Shown: one piece after another, positions 30,739-39,922 of the stretch | How the letters are laid out: every line of letters starts with the position of its first letter | How positions within the stretch are numbered: position 1 is the first letter of the stretch | NCBI RefSeq assembly: GCF_014279775.1 | Contig: NZ_CP047961.1 | Location: 62,001-126,000 of the forward strand | Source of the DNA: Synechococcus sp. PROS-9-1 | Lineage (GTDB): Bacteria; Cyanobacteriota; Cyanobacteriia; PCC-6307; Cyanobiaceae | Length of the DNA stretch: 64,000 nt | Direction: 5' to 3' | Position numbers and translations under genes: made by a program | Notes under the pieces: generated by a model | Databases searched by the model: none | What the model was told of the DNA's origin: nothing | Seen by the model: the letters and a program-made list of their open reading frames with translations, nothing else

Positions 30739-32193
30739 ATGGAAGAAGCCCACGGCCGCAGCGGTGTGAGCGTCACGAATGATCTGGTCGCTGAGGTTGT
30801 TGCTCAGCAATTGGAATCGATGTTGGCGGTTGGCAATTACGACGGAGTCAAGTTGCTCTTGGCGCCGGTTCAGCCTGTGGATGTGGCGGAAGCGGTGGGT
30901 TGCCTTCCGCGAACCCTTCAGGCCCTTGCCTTTCGCTTGCTCGGCAAGGACGAAGCGATAGAGGTGTACGAATACCTTGAGCCAGCCATTCAGCAAAGCT
31001 TGTTGGAACGGCTGCGCTCCAGTGAAGTGTTGGAGCTTGTGGAAGAGATGTCGCCCGATGACCGGGTGCGCCTGCTCGATGAACTCCCGGCCAAAGTGGT
31101 GCGCCGTCTTTTGGTGGAGCTCAGTCCTTCCGAGCGGCGGGTGACCGCACAGTTACTCGGTTATGCCCCCGAAACGGCTGGCCGTTTGATGACAACGGAA
31201 TACATCGATCTCAAGGAATTTCATAGTGCTGCACAAGCTCTCACGATCGTTCGCCGGCGCGCAAGAGAAACCGAAACGATTTACAGCCTCTATGTAACAG
31301 ATGGGCAGCGCCATCTCACCGGCATCTTGTCTTTGCGTGATTTGGTCACGGCCGACCCCAGCGATTGCATTGGTGATGTGATGACGCGAGAGGTTGTGAG
31401 CGTTGGCACCGATACCGATCAGGAGGAGGTGGCCCGTGCGATTCAGCGCTACGACTTTCTTGCTGTGCCTGTTGTGGACCGGGAACGTCGTCTGGTTGGG
31501 ATCGTCACGGTGGACGACGTGATCGACGTGATCGAGCAGGAAGCCACCCGTGACCTTTATGCCGCTGGTGCGGTGGAGGCTGGTGATGAGGATGACTACT
31601 TCCAGAGCAATCTGTTCACCGTTGCGCGCCGCCGCGTGGTGTGGCTTTCGGTGTTGGTGGTTGCCAATGGCTTCACCACCCAGGTGATCGCGATGAACGA
31701 TGCCGTGCTGCGTGAGGTTGTGATGCTTGCCGCATTCATTCCTTTGTTGATTGGCACTGGTGGAAATGTGGGTGCGCAGAGTTCCACGGTGGTGATTCGT
31801 GGATTGAGCACCCAGCGCATCCAACCTTTGGGCCCCTGGCGTGCTGTTGTCAGAGAGTCGCTCGCCGGCGCTCTATTGGGCGTGCTGATGCTTTTTGTTG
31901 TGGTGCCATTTGCTTGGTGGCGTGGCGACGGCCCACTTGTAGGGATGGCGGTCGGGATCAGTTTGCTTGCGATTACCACCTTGGCCGCCACGGCGGGTGC
32001 TGCGTTGCCCTTGCTGTTTAACCGCATGGGCCTCGATCCAGCCCTGATGTCAGCGCCTTTTATCACCACCGCTACAGACGTGGCGGGCGTGTTCATCTAT
32101 CTGAAAACGGCGGAGTGGTTGCTGCTGCATGCGCCCCAGCTGCTCGAGACCACGAGTATTTCTACTCATCTAGCCACTTCTTTCGCTTTCTGA
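30739..32193 (+). CDS. mgtE: Magnesium transporter MgtE
   Basis: MgtE is a Mg2+-gated Mg2+ channel. From the ATG at 30739 it has 484 residues: an N-terminal helical domain with LVEEMSPDDRVRLLDELP, two CBS domains (one around VMTREVVSVGTDTDQEEV and VVDRERRLVGIVTVDDVID), and five C-terminal membrane helices with the pore-region LIGTGGNVGAQSS. A TTG at 30667 would add 24 residues without family support. The ATG is preceded by a GGCGGAGAG stretch that can pair with 16S rRNA. Confidence 0.94.
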   Translation: MEEAHGRSGVSVTNDLVAEVVAQQLESMLAVGNYDGVKLLLAPVQPVDVAEAVGCLPRTLQALAFRLLGKDEAIEVYEYLEPAIQQSLLERLRSSEVLELVEEMSPDDRVRLLDELPAKVVRRLLVELSPSERRVTAQLLGYAPETAGRLMTTEYIDLKEFHSAAQALTIVRRRARETETIYSLYVTDGQRHLTGILSLRDLVTADPSDCIGDVMTREVVSVGTDTDQEEVARAIQRYDFLAVPVVDRERRLVGIVTVDDVIDVIEQEATRDLYAAGAVEAGDEDDYFQSNLFTVARRRVVWLSVLVVANGFTTQVIAMNDAVLREVVMLAAFIPLLIGTGGNVGAQSSTVVIRGLSTQRIQPLGPWRAVVRESLAGALLGVLMLFVVVPFAWWRGDGPLVGMAVGISLLAITTLAATAGAALPLLFNRMGLDPALMSAPFITTATDVAGVFIYLKTAEWLLLHAPQLLETTSISTHLATSFAF

Positions 32194-32200
32194 GAGTTCG

Positions 32201-32227
32201 TTTACGTTTCTTAGGGTTACTCTTTAC
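32201..32227 (+). promoter_or_regulatory. Three (G/T)TTAC repeats upstream of the sigma factor gene
   Basis: TTTAC at 32201-32205, GTTAC at 32216-32220 and TTTAC at 32223-32227 lie in the 52-base spacer between mgtE and the sigma gene. The cyanobacterial HLR1 element bound by the response regulator RpaB is built from two (G/T)TTACA-like repeats, so an RpaB-type site is possible. The spacing (15 and 7 bases) does not match the canonical 10-base period, so this is a tentative call. Confidence 0.3.
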
Positions 32228-32245
32228 ACAACTCAATGAAGCGTC

Positions 32246-33253
32246 ATGGCTCCTGCTGCTGCTGTTGCTTCCCGCCCCGCATCTGCCTCCACTGGTCGCG
32301 CCTCTGGCGCTGAAGTCGATTTAGTTCGTTCGTACTTGCGAGACATCGGCCGCGTGCCGTTGTTGAGCCATCAACAGGAGATCACGCTGGGCCGTCAGGT
32401 TCAAGAGCTGATGGATCTCGAGGCGCTAGAAGCTGAGATCAAGGACCAACGCGGCGGGGAAGAAGTCGCAAGAGAAGAGGTCGCTAAAGCGGCTGGTGTG
32501 AGTGCCCCGCAACTAAAGCGCAAGCTGCAGGCAGGCCGCCGCGCCAAGGAGCGGATGGTGGCTGCCAACTTGAGGTTGGTGGTGAGCGTCGCCAAGAAAT
32601 ACACCAAGCGGAATATGGAGCTGCTGGACTTAATCCAGGAGGGAACGATTGGTTTGGTGCGTGGTGTGGAGAAATTTGATCCCACCCGGGGCTACAAGTT
32701 CAGCACCTATGCGTATTGGTGGATTCGTCAGGGCATCACGCGAGCGATTGCGGAGAAGAGCCGAACAATCCGCTTGCCGATTCACATCACCGAGATGTTG
32801 AACAAGCTCAAGAAAGGCCAACGGGAATTAAGCCAAGAACTGGGCCGCACCCCATCGGTATCGGAATTGGCCTCGTTTGTGGAACTTCCAGAAGAGGAGG
32901 TAAAGGATCTGATGTGCCGGGCGCGCCAGCCTGTGAGTTTGGAGATGAAGGTGGGCGACGGTGATGACACCGAACTACTGGAATTGTTGGCCGGCGATGG
33001 TGAGCTGCCGTCAGAACAGGTGGAAGGCGAATGCTTGAAAGGAGATCTGCGCGATCTGCTGAGCCAGCTGCCTGAATTGCAGGGAAGAGTGTTGCGGATG
33101 CGCTACGGGATGGACGGAGAGGAGCCGATGAGCCTCACGGGTATTGGTCGCATCATTGGTATCAGCCGTGATCGCGTGCGCAATCTCGAGCGTGATGGCT
33201 TAGCTGGTTTGCGTCGTCTGAGTGATCAGGTTGAGGCCTATGTTGCCTGCTGA
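32246..33253 (+). CDS. RNA polymerase sigma factor, sigma-70 group 2
   Basis: A non-essential-type sigma-70 factor of 335 residues. Region 1.2 is DLVRSYLRDIGRVPLLSHQQE. Region 2 includes LRLVVSVAKKY, LLDLIQEGTIGLVRGVEKFD and the -10 recognising FSTYAYWWIRQGITRAI. Region 3 is RELSQELGRTPSV, and region 4 ends with DRVRNLERDGLAGLRRL. It lacks the long region 1.1 of the principal sigma factor, so it is group 2. Cyanobacterial group 2 factors respond to light, nutrients and stress; which one this is cannot be fixed by reading. It overlaps the convergent hydrolase by 16 bases. Confidence 0.93.
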   Translation: MAPAAAVASRPASASTGRASGAEVDLVRSYLRDIGRVPLLSHQQEITLGRQVQELMDLEALEAEIKDQRGGEEVAREEVAKAAGVSAPQLKRKLQAGRRAKERMVAANLRLVVSVAKKYTKRNMELLDLIQEGTIGLVRGVEKFDPTRGYKFSTYAYWWIRQGITRAIAEKSRTIRLPIHITEMLNKLKKGQRELSQELGRTPSVSELASFVELPEEEVKDLMCRARQPVSLEMKVGDGDDTELLELLAGDGELPSEQVEGECLKGDLRDLLSQLPELQGRVLRMRYGMDGEEPMSLTGIGRIIGISRDRVRNLERDGLAGLRRLSDQVEAYVAC

Positions 33254-34173
33254 TTGAGGATCAGCAATAAACGTTCGTTAACAGCCTTTGGGGATTCGTC
33301 GTGTGGGCAATGTCCTGCACGAGGAATCACAAAGAGTGATTGAATGCAATCAAATTGTTCTTGCCAGTTTTTGGCTTCCTTAACGGGTTCCCAGGGATCG
33401 GCTTCCCCCCAAATCAGATGAACGGGCACGGACAAAGCTTGGAGTAAATCCGGAGCCAAGTGATCATCGAAGAGGTTGATAAAGCCGCGAAATGCTTCTG
33501 CAGCACCATTGCGTTGGCTTGGTCCTAAGAGAAGGGCAACCAAGTCATCATCCACGTTGTATCCACTGGGGTAGGCCTGTTTGAGCACGCTCCTAATTAA
33601 TGCTGGCCGCGCCGCATTGCGGAATAGTGCTGTACTCAGCCAGCGCTGACTGACCAGGGTTTTGAGGAGAGGGCGGATCCAAGCCATCCAGGCTGGTTGC
33701 GTTGCCAATTGTTTGTCATCCATCAGCCGCTGCGCGCAGTCGATCAGCACCACTCCCTCACAGGGAATCCTCTTGCTTTGTTCTTTTAAAAGTTGTGCCG
33801 CTCTTAGTGCTACAACACCACCGATTGAGTTGCCAACAAGCACCACAGGTCGATCAATCACGTTGATGCAAAAATCGACAACTTGTTGGGCCCATAGATC
33901 AAAACAATATTGAACTGATTTGTTGGTGCTGGGTTCATCTTTGAGCTGTGCTTGTGGCTGATCACTGCAGCCGAAACCCAGAAGATCGATCGCATAGGTG
34001 GGAACTTGCTCGGCGAGGACGGGTTGGTTGAAGCGCCAATGATTGGTATTCGCTCCGAAGCCATGAATCAGTAGCACCGCAGTTGGTGCCGTTTGATCCC
34101 CCATGACGGACCAGCCAATTTCATGGGATTTCCAAGTCCAAAACGCCTGGATTGGAGCCAAAGGAGCGTTCAT
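33238..34173 (-). CDS. Alpha/beta hydrolase
   Basis: A 311-residue alpha/beta-hydrolase-fold protein. The oxyanion-side motif is HGFGANTNHW, the nucleophile elbow GNSIGG (Ser at about 114), the acid is likely the Asp in WGEADPWEP and the base His is in RAGHCPHDE. Substrate is unknown. Its ATG overlaps the stop of the RND pump gene (ATGA), so it is translated as the last gene of the efflux operon. Confidence 0.88.
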   Translation of the reverse strand: MNAPLAPIQAFWTWKSHEIGWSVMGDQTAPTAVLLIHGFGANTNHWRFNQPVLAEQVPTYAIDLLGFGCSDQPQAQLKDEPSTNKSVQYCFDLWAQQVVDFCINVIDRPVVLVGNSIGGVVALRAAQLLKEQSKRIPCEGVVLIDCAQRLMDDKQLATQPAWMAWIRPLLKTLVSQRWLSTALFRNAARPALIRSVLKQAYPSGYNVDDDLVALLLGPSQRNGAAEAFRGFINLFDDHLAPDLLQALSVPVHLIWGEADPWEPVKEAKNWQEQFDCIQSLFVIPRAGHCPHDESPKAVNERLLLILNQQAT

Positions 34174-37100
34174 CTGCTGGGTGACATGAGCCTGCTTTCA
34201 AGGTCCTTGACCAGCACATAAACAGGGGGAACAACCCCTATGGAGAGAACGGTGGCAACGATTAATCCACCAAAAATGACCGTTCCAAGAGATTGTTGTG
34301 CACTCGCTCCTGCACCGTTGGCGACCACGAGAGGCAAGAAACCGGCAAGCGCGGCCGTTGCTGTCATCAGGATGGGACGAAGCCGCGATTCGGCTGATTC
34401 GATCACGGCGATCACGCTACTTTTCCCCTCCTTAAGTTTTTGTTCGGCGACTTCCACGATCAAAATTCCATTCTTGGCCGCTAAACCGATCAAGGTAACT
34501 AGGCCAATTTGTGCATAGATGTTCAAATCGATGGAGCGAATCGCAAGAAAGGCGAGGGCACCAAGCATGGCCAGCGGCACCGTTGCCAGGATGATGACCG
34601 GTGTGATGTAACTCTCGTATTGGGCTGAGAGCACGAGATACACAATCAGCACCCCAAGTCCAAACACCAGGATGCTCGCGTTCCCCGCGGAGAGCTGCAG
34701 CGCTGCCAAACCGGTAAAGGCAGAACCAATGTTGGTGTAAGTCTCAGCTTTAAACAATTGCTGGATTTTGCTCAGGGCCTGACCGCTGCTTTTTCCGATC
34801 GCTTCCGCGCCCTGAATCAGCACGGTGCGGCTCAAGTTGTAGTGGCTGATCACGGGCGGAGCACTGCTGAGCTCGGCTTCAGCAAATTGCGACACCTGGA
34901 CTAGTTCGCCATCGTTTGATCGAACGTAATAACTAAGGATGTCATCGATAGCTTCCCGTTGATTTGGCGTTCCCTGCACGTAGATGCTGCGGACTTGGCC
35001 GCTCTCGTAGGTGAGTCCGGAGTAGCTACTGCCAGCTAGCGCAGAAATCGTGTCCATCGCCTCTTTGAAGTCGACGTTGAGAGCCCCCATCACCTCGCGA
35101 TTGAGGTTGAGGCCGATCGCTGGAGCGCTTGGGGTGAACTGCGTGTAGACGCTGGAAAAGTCTCCGCTTGCATCAGCCGTCTTGATCAGTTGGCCCGCCA
35201 AATCGGAGAGTTCGTTGAAGCTGTAGGCACCGTTGCTGAGGTCGTTGAATTGGAAGTAGAACCCTCCTTGGGCGGAGAAGCCAGGCACCGCTGGTGGGCT
35301 TGAAGCCCGAGCGAGGCCGTCGCTTAATGCGATCAACTTGGCATTCAGCCGTTTGACGATGGCATCGGAACTGTGTTCCGCGCCTTTGCGTTCTTCCAAG
35401 GGCTGGAGGCCAAAGAAAAAGACACCTTGATCGGGACTGGAGCCATTGAAGCCATAGCCGTTGATGATTGAGGCATTGGCGACATCGTCTTCTTCACTGA
35501 GAACCTTGGCGATTTGGTTGCCAAGCTTTTTGGTTTCCACCAGGGAAGCCCCATTTTGAAGTTGAAAAATTCCCACTCCATAGCCTTGGTCTTCATCGGG
35601 GATGAAGGCTGTTGGCAGGGTCGTGAAAGCGAAGCCTGTCGCCACGATGCCTACAACCAATCCAGCCAGCACGATCCGGCGGGCTTGGATCATCCGTTTG
35701 AGAAGCCTGGAGTAGGTGTTTTCAAGACGCTCGAAATTGCGGTTGAACACCTTGAAGATCAGCGGCAGGTTGGATCCAGCGAGGGCACCGATCACGATGC
35801 CGGCGATGTAAGTCCAGTTGCCAAAGGAAGCAGCACTGAAGCGGCCAAAGGCCAAGCCCACGATTACGCCCACCACAATCCAACTGCGACCCTTCGCTTC
35901 CGGTGGTTTTTTCTGAGAAAGGATCAAACCCGAGAGCATCGGTGAAAACGTGAGCGCATTAAATGCAGAGATGGCAACCGAAAAGGCGATCGTGAGTGCG
36001 AACTGTTTGTAGATGATCCCGATCCCACCTGGATAAAAGGCAACGGGAACAAAGACCGCCATCAATACGAGGGCGGTGGCAAGCAGCGCGCCGAAGAGCT
36101 CGCCCATGCAAGCGAGTGCTGCTTCGCGAGGCTTCATTCCTTGGTCGATGTTGGTGGAGACCGCTTCGATCACAACGATGGCGTCATCCACAACAAGGCC
36201 TGTAGCCAGCACAAGGCCCAGCAATGTGAGTTGATTGATCGAAAACCCGAAGACGTTGAGGAAGGCGAATGTTCCCACCAGAGAAATCGGAATCGCCAGG
36301 CTGGGCACTACGGTGGCGCGCCAGTTCTGGAGAAAAAGAAACAGGATGATTAAGACCAATACGATCGCCAGTCCGAGCGCGTCGATGACGCCATTAACGG
36401 AGGATTCGATGAACTGGCCGATGTCATAAATCTGATTAATCGTGACGCCAGGAGGCACTGTGCTTTTGAACTGGTTGATTTGATCAATAACGCCTTCTGA
36501 TACATCGAGAGCATTGCTCGAAGGAGTTTGGAAAACAGCAATCGTGAGCGCTTCCGTTTCGTTTTTATCAACGACCTGTATTGAGTACGAGTTGCTGCCG
36601 TATCGGACTTCGCCGACATCCTTCAGTTTGAGCAGATTGCCGGAGGGCGAGCGGCTGAGGATCAGGTTGTTGAAGTCATCAATGGAGATCAGATTGCCGT
36701 TGTTCTCCACCACAATCGGATAGGTGTAGGCCTGGTCGCCTGAGGCTGGAGGCCCTCCAACAAGGCCACCAACAGCCACGCTGTTTTGAGACTGAACTGC
36801 ATTCAGTACGTCTTCAGATGTGAGTTTGTTGGCGGCAAGTCTGCTTGGATCAACAAACAGCCAGAAGGCAGGATTGGCACCTCCCCAGATCGTGACGTTG
36901 GCAACGCCTTCCACCCGCGAAAGCGGGTAATAGAGCTGTTCGTAGACGAGTCCGTTTAAAAAAGCAGCATCAAATTGCCCTTCGCTGGAACTGATCTCAT
37001 AGGCAAGAAGGATGGAGGGGTTGCTTTGCGTTACGGAGACCCCTGTTTCTTTCACCTGGTCTGGGAGTTGGGGATTGGCCAGAGACACGCGGTTCTGAAC

Positions 37101-37424
37101 ATTCACCTGAGCGATATCAATGTCTGTTGTTTGGTCGAAATAGACATTGATGGTGCTGTTGCCCGTCATGTCGGTGTTCGAGGAGATGTAGCTCACTCCG
37201 GGAACGCCATTGATCTGTTGCTCCAAGGGATTGGTCACCGCTTGCTCGGTGACCTCCGCATTGGCGCCTCCATAGGTTGCACTGACCAGGATCAGAGGAT
37301 TGGCAATGTTTGGCAGGTTGGCAATGGGCAGAATCGGGATCGAGATCAGCCCGACGAGCACAATTAAAATGCTGCAGACCGTGGTCAGGACCGGTCGCTT
37401 GATGAAATTGTCGGAGAAAGCCAT
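34170..37424 (-). CDS. RND efflux pump, inner-membrane transporter (AcrB/HAE1 type)
   Basis: A proton-driven resistance-nodulation-division pump of 1084 residues. The first helix follows FIKRPVLTTVCSILIVLVG. The periplasmic porter domains contain DQTTDIDIAQVNVQNRV. TM4 carries the proton-relay Asp pair in GLVVDDAIVVIEAV, and TM10 the essential Lys in GLAAKNGILIVEVA. A pump of this type forms a trimer with an adaptor and an outer membrane channel. The adaptor gene ends 4 bases upstream; no TolC-like gene is in the window. The pumped substrate is unknown. Confidence 0.95.
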   Translation of the reverse strand: MAFSDNFIKRPVLTTVCSILIVLVGLISIPILPIANLPNIANPLILVSATYGGANAEVTEQAVTNPLEQQINGVPGVSYISSNTDMTGNSTINVYFDQTTDIDIAQVNVQNRVSLANPQLPDQVKETGVSVTQSNPSILLAYEISSSEGQFDAAFLNGLVYEQLYYPLSRVEGVANVTIWGGANPAFWLFVDPSRLAANKLTSEDVLNAVQSQNSVAVGGLVGGPPASGDQAYTYPIVVENNGNLISIDDFNNLILSRSPSGNLLKLKDVGEVRYGSNSYSIQVVDKNETEALTIAVFQTPSSNALDVSEGVIDQINQFKSTVPPGVTINQIYDIGQFIESSVNGVIDALGLAIVLVLIILFLFLQNWRATVVPSLAIPISLVGTFAFLNVFGFSINQLTLLGLVLATGLVVDDAIVVIEAVSTNIDQGMKPREAALACMGELFGALLATALVLMAVFVPVAFYPGGIGIIYKQFALTIAFSVAISAFNALTFSPMLSGLILSQKKPPEAKGRSWIVVGVIVGLAFGRFSAASFGNWTYIAGIVIGALAGSNLPLIFKVFNRNFERLENTYSRLLKRMIQARRIVLAGLVVGIVATGFAFTTLPTAFIPDEDQGYGVGIFQLQNGASLVETKKLGNQIAKVLSEEDDVANASIINGYGFNGSSPDQGVFFFGLQPLEERKGAEHSSDAIVKRLNAKLIALSDGLARASSPPAVPGFSAQGGFYFQFNDLSNGAYSFNELSDLAGQLIKTADASGDFSSVYTQFTPSAPAIGLNLNREVMGALNVDFKEAMDTISALAGSSYSGLTYESGQVRSIYVQGTPNQREAIDDILSYYVRSNDGELVQVSQFAEAELSSAPPVISHYNLSRTVLIQGAEAIGKSSGQALSKIQQLFKAETYTNIGSAFTGLAALQLSAGNASILVFGLGVLIVYLVLSAQYESYITPVIILATVPLAMLGALAFLAIRSIDLNIYAQIGLVTLIGLAAKNGILIVEVAEQKLKEGKSSVIAVIESAESRLRPILMTATAALAGFLPLVVANGAGASAQQSLGTVIFGGLIVATVLSIGVVPPVYVLVKDLESRLMSPSR

Positions 37425-37428
37425 CGGC

Positions 37429-38556
37429 TTAGTTGGCTCCTGCTGAAACGTTCACAGGCATGCCACTGCGCAGCCGACTTGTGTTGCTAATCGCCACTTT
37501 GGCCCCGGCTTTGAGTCCGGAGATCACCGGATAGAGGTTGTTTTGCAGATCCCCAAGTTGCACCTTCGTTTGCAGCACGATCGGGGTGTTGCCTGGGAGC
37601 TTTTCCAGTTTTTTCAACGCTTTGGCTGTTGTATTAGGTGAGCGTTTGATGGTCGGTAGCGCCTTGCTGATGGGTACGACTTCATAAACGAACGGCTGCT
37701 GCGCTTGCATCATCACGGCCTGCACCGGTACCGCTAACTGCTCACTCGATCCGGTAATGATTTCGGAGGCAACATATTGACCTGTTTTTAATTGTCCGGT
37801 GAGGTTGGGGAACACCGCCTTCACCATTAACGTGTTTGGAGGATTGCCGGCTTTTGGAATCGAATAGTAAGGCGATACAAAGGTGATTGTTCCTTCACCA
37901 GTAACCGGTGGGGTGGATTGAGATGCAAGCTGCACAGGTTGCCCCACTTTGACCTGGGATCCCTGCGATGCTGGAATTTCCATCAAGGTCCAGAGAGTGG
38001 AGTTGTCCACAATTCCTGTAATGACATCCCCGGTTTTGACGTAATCACCGATCTTTACGGTGTCTAAGTCACCGATCACACCATTGATTGGAGAGCGCAC
38101 AAACTTATAGTTAAGGTTGGCCTTATCGGCGATGGCTTGATCTCTTGATGTGATCGCTTTTGTTGCGTAGGCATCACGACGTTTCGCTGATGCGGCTCCT
38201 TGTTCATAAAGAAATTGGTATCTTTCAGCATTAACTTTGTCATAGCGAGCTTGTGATTTAGAGGCGTCGAGCTGGGCGCTCTGTTGCGTGTTGTCGAGCA
38301 CAAGAATCACCTGACCTGCTTGAACTTGATCTCCTTCTTTGACAAGTTTCTTGATCACTCGGCCATCTGTTTCAGGGCTGAGCGTCACGTTGGTGGTGGA
38401 TTCAAGCGGGCTAATCGCTTTGATGCTGGGTTTGAAGCTGCCCTGGGAGATTGTTGCGGTGTTGATGGATAAAAAGGTCGTGCCGGATGTCTTGCTCTGC
38501 CCGCATGCTGCAAGGGCAACGGTGAGAGTCAGTCCAACAACAAGGGGGGCCCGCAC
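37429..38556 (-). CDS. RND efflux periplasmic adaptor (membrane fusion protein), lipoprotein
   Basis: An HlyD/AcrA-type adaptor of 375 residues. The N-terminus LTLTVALAACGQS has a lipobox with Cys18, so it is likely a lipoprotein. The biotinyl-lipoyl-like domain is visible in SPETDGRVIKKLVKEGDQVQAGQVI (read in segments), followed by a coiled-coil hairpin and RSPINGVIGDL; the C-terminal beta-barrel has LKTGQYVASEI. The start is a GTG at 38556. First gene of the operon adaptor-pump-hydrolase; the promoter should lie in the 164-base gap shared with mutY. Confidence 0.92.
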   Translation of the reverse strand: MRAPLVVGLTLTVALAACGQSKTSGTTFLSINTATISQGSFKPSIKAISPLESTTNVTLSPETDGRVIKKLVKEGDQVQAGQVILVLDNTQQSAQLDASKSQARYDKVNAERYQFLYEQGAASAKRRDAYATKAITSRDQAIADKANLNYKFVRSPINGVIGDLDTVKIGDYVKTGDVITGIVDNSTLWTLMEIPASQGSQVKVGQPVQLASQSTPPVTGEGTITFVSPYYSIPKAGNPPNTLMVKAVFPNLTGQLKTGQYVASEIITGSSEQLAVPVQAVMMQAQQPFVYEVVPISKALPTIKRSPNTTAKALKKLEKLPGNTPIVLQTKVQLGDLQNNLYPVISGLKAGAKVAISNTSRLRSGMPVNVSAGAN

Positions 38557-38720
38557 AATGCAACTGATGAGTTGCGCGGACCATACCTGTTATTGACCAC
38601 GATGACGCCTTGCACTCTCATTCAGCTTGGATGGTGCGCAGATCGCCGAAGTAAATATGGGCGGATGCTTTCTGCTTGCCCTGAGATCCTGTGCGCTGAT
38701 CAACGCGGGAACTCGGTGCT

Positions 38721-39857
38721 TTGACACCTGAACTGAGCGGCCCCTTGTTGTCCTGGTGGGAGATGCATGGTCGCAGGGATCCTGAGCAGAAACCATGGAT
38801 GTTCACTGTGGATCGAGCCTGGCCACAGCCTGACGACGTGTTGTCGCCCTTCGGCATTTGGATTGCCGAGGTGATGTTGCAGCAAACCCAGTTGCAGGTG
38901 GTGTTGCCGTACTGGGAGCGCTGGATGGAGGTTTTCCCCACGCTGGAGCGACTGGCTGAGGCGCGAGAACACGATGTGTTGCTGCTTTGGCAGGGGCTTG
39001 GTTACTACTCGCGAGCCCGCCGTCTTCTGGCAGGAGCCAAGCAACTGATGGGTCAGATCGCTCCTGCCTCAAGCACGACGCTGTCCGCTTGGCCAATGGA
39101 TCTGGATGGTTGGCTGCTCCTCCCTGGGATTGGCCGCACCACCGCGGGGGGCATCCTCTCGTCTGCCTTCAACAGCCCGCTGGCGATTCTTGATGGCAAT
39201 GTGCGCCGGGTCTTGGCTCGGCTTCAAGCTCATCCCAAACCTCCTGCGCGTGATCAAGCCTTGTGTTGGCAATGGAGTGAGGCTCTTGTTGCGGCTGCGC
39301 CTGGCCGTGCTCGTGATCTCAATCAGGCCCTGATGGACCTCGGTGCCACGGTTTGCACTCCCCGTTCACCGAATTGCGGGTGCTGTCCTTGGCAGATGCA
39401 TTGCGCTGCTTACGCTGCTGGCGATGTGGAGCGTTACCCCGTGAAAGACACCCCTCGAGCTGTGCCCTTTCAAGTGATTGGTGTGGGAGTGGTGCTGAAT
39501 GAAGCCGGAGAGGTGTTGATTGATCAACGCCTGAATGAGGGGTTGTTGGGCGGGCTATGGGAATTTCCAGGCGGGAAGCAGGAGCCTGGCGAGGCCATTG
39601 TTCAGACCATCGCTCGCGAATTGCAGGAAGAATTGGCGATTGAAGTGTCTGTGGGAGAGGAGCTGATCAGCCTTGACCATGCCTACAGCCACAAAAAACT
39701 GCGGTTTGTGGTGCATCTCTGCCAGTGGCAAAAGGGCGAACCCCAGCCGCTTGCGAGCCAGCAGGTGCGCTGGGTGCGTCCGGAGTCCTTGTCCGACTAT
39801 CCCTTCCCTGCTGCCAATGCTCGAATCATTGCTGCGTTGTTGGACCACGTCTCCTGA
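38721..39857 (+). CDS. mutY: A/G-specific adenine DNA glycosylase with NUDIX-like C-terminal domain
   Basis: MutY removes adenine mispaired with 8-oxoguanine. The 378-residue protein has the helix-hairpin-helix MLLPGIGRTTAG-like segment (LLPGIGRTTAGGILS) with the catalytic Asp in NSPLAILDGNVRRVL. The [4Fe-4S] ligands follow a C-x6-C-x2-C-x5-C pattern in CTPRSPNCGCCPWQMHC. The C-terminal domain is NUDIX-like (GGLWEFPGGKQEPGE, LQEELAIE) and helps to recognise 8-oxoG. The start is TTG at 38721; ATG 38763 is possible but would cut family sequence. Confidence 0.93.
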   Translation: MTPELSGPLLSWWEMHGRRDPEQKPWMFTVDRAWPQPDDVLSPFGIWIAEVMLQQTQLQVVLPYWERWMEVFPTLERLAEAREHDVLLLWQGLGYYSRARRLLAGAKQLMGQIAPASSTTLSAWPMDLDGWLLLPGIGRTTAGGILSSAFNSPLAILDGNVRRVLARLQAHPKPPARDQALCWQWSEALVAAAPGRARDLNQALMDLGATVCTPRSPNCGCCPWQMHCAAYAAGDVERYPVKDTPRAVPFQVIGVGVVLNEAGEVLIDQRLNEGLLGGLWEFPGGKQEPGEAIVQTIARELQEELAIEVSVGEELISLDHAYSHKKLRFVVHLCQWQKGEPQPLASQQVRWVRPESLSDYPFPAANARIIAALLDHVS

Positions 39858-39922
39858 ATTGGGGCACGTTGGTTGGCATCACGCTTTGCCGTAGCCAGCC
39901 TTGATGCATCCGACTTGCTGTC

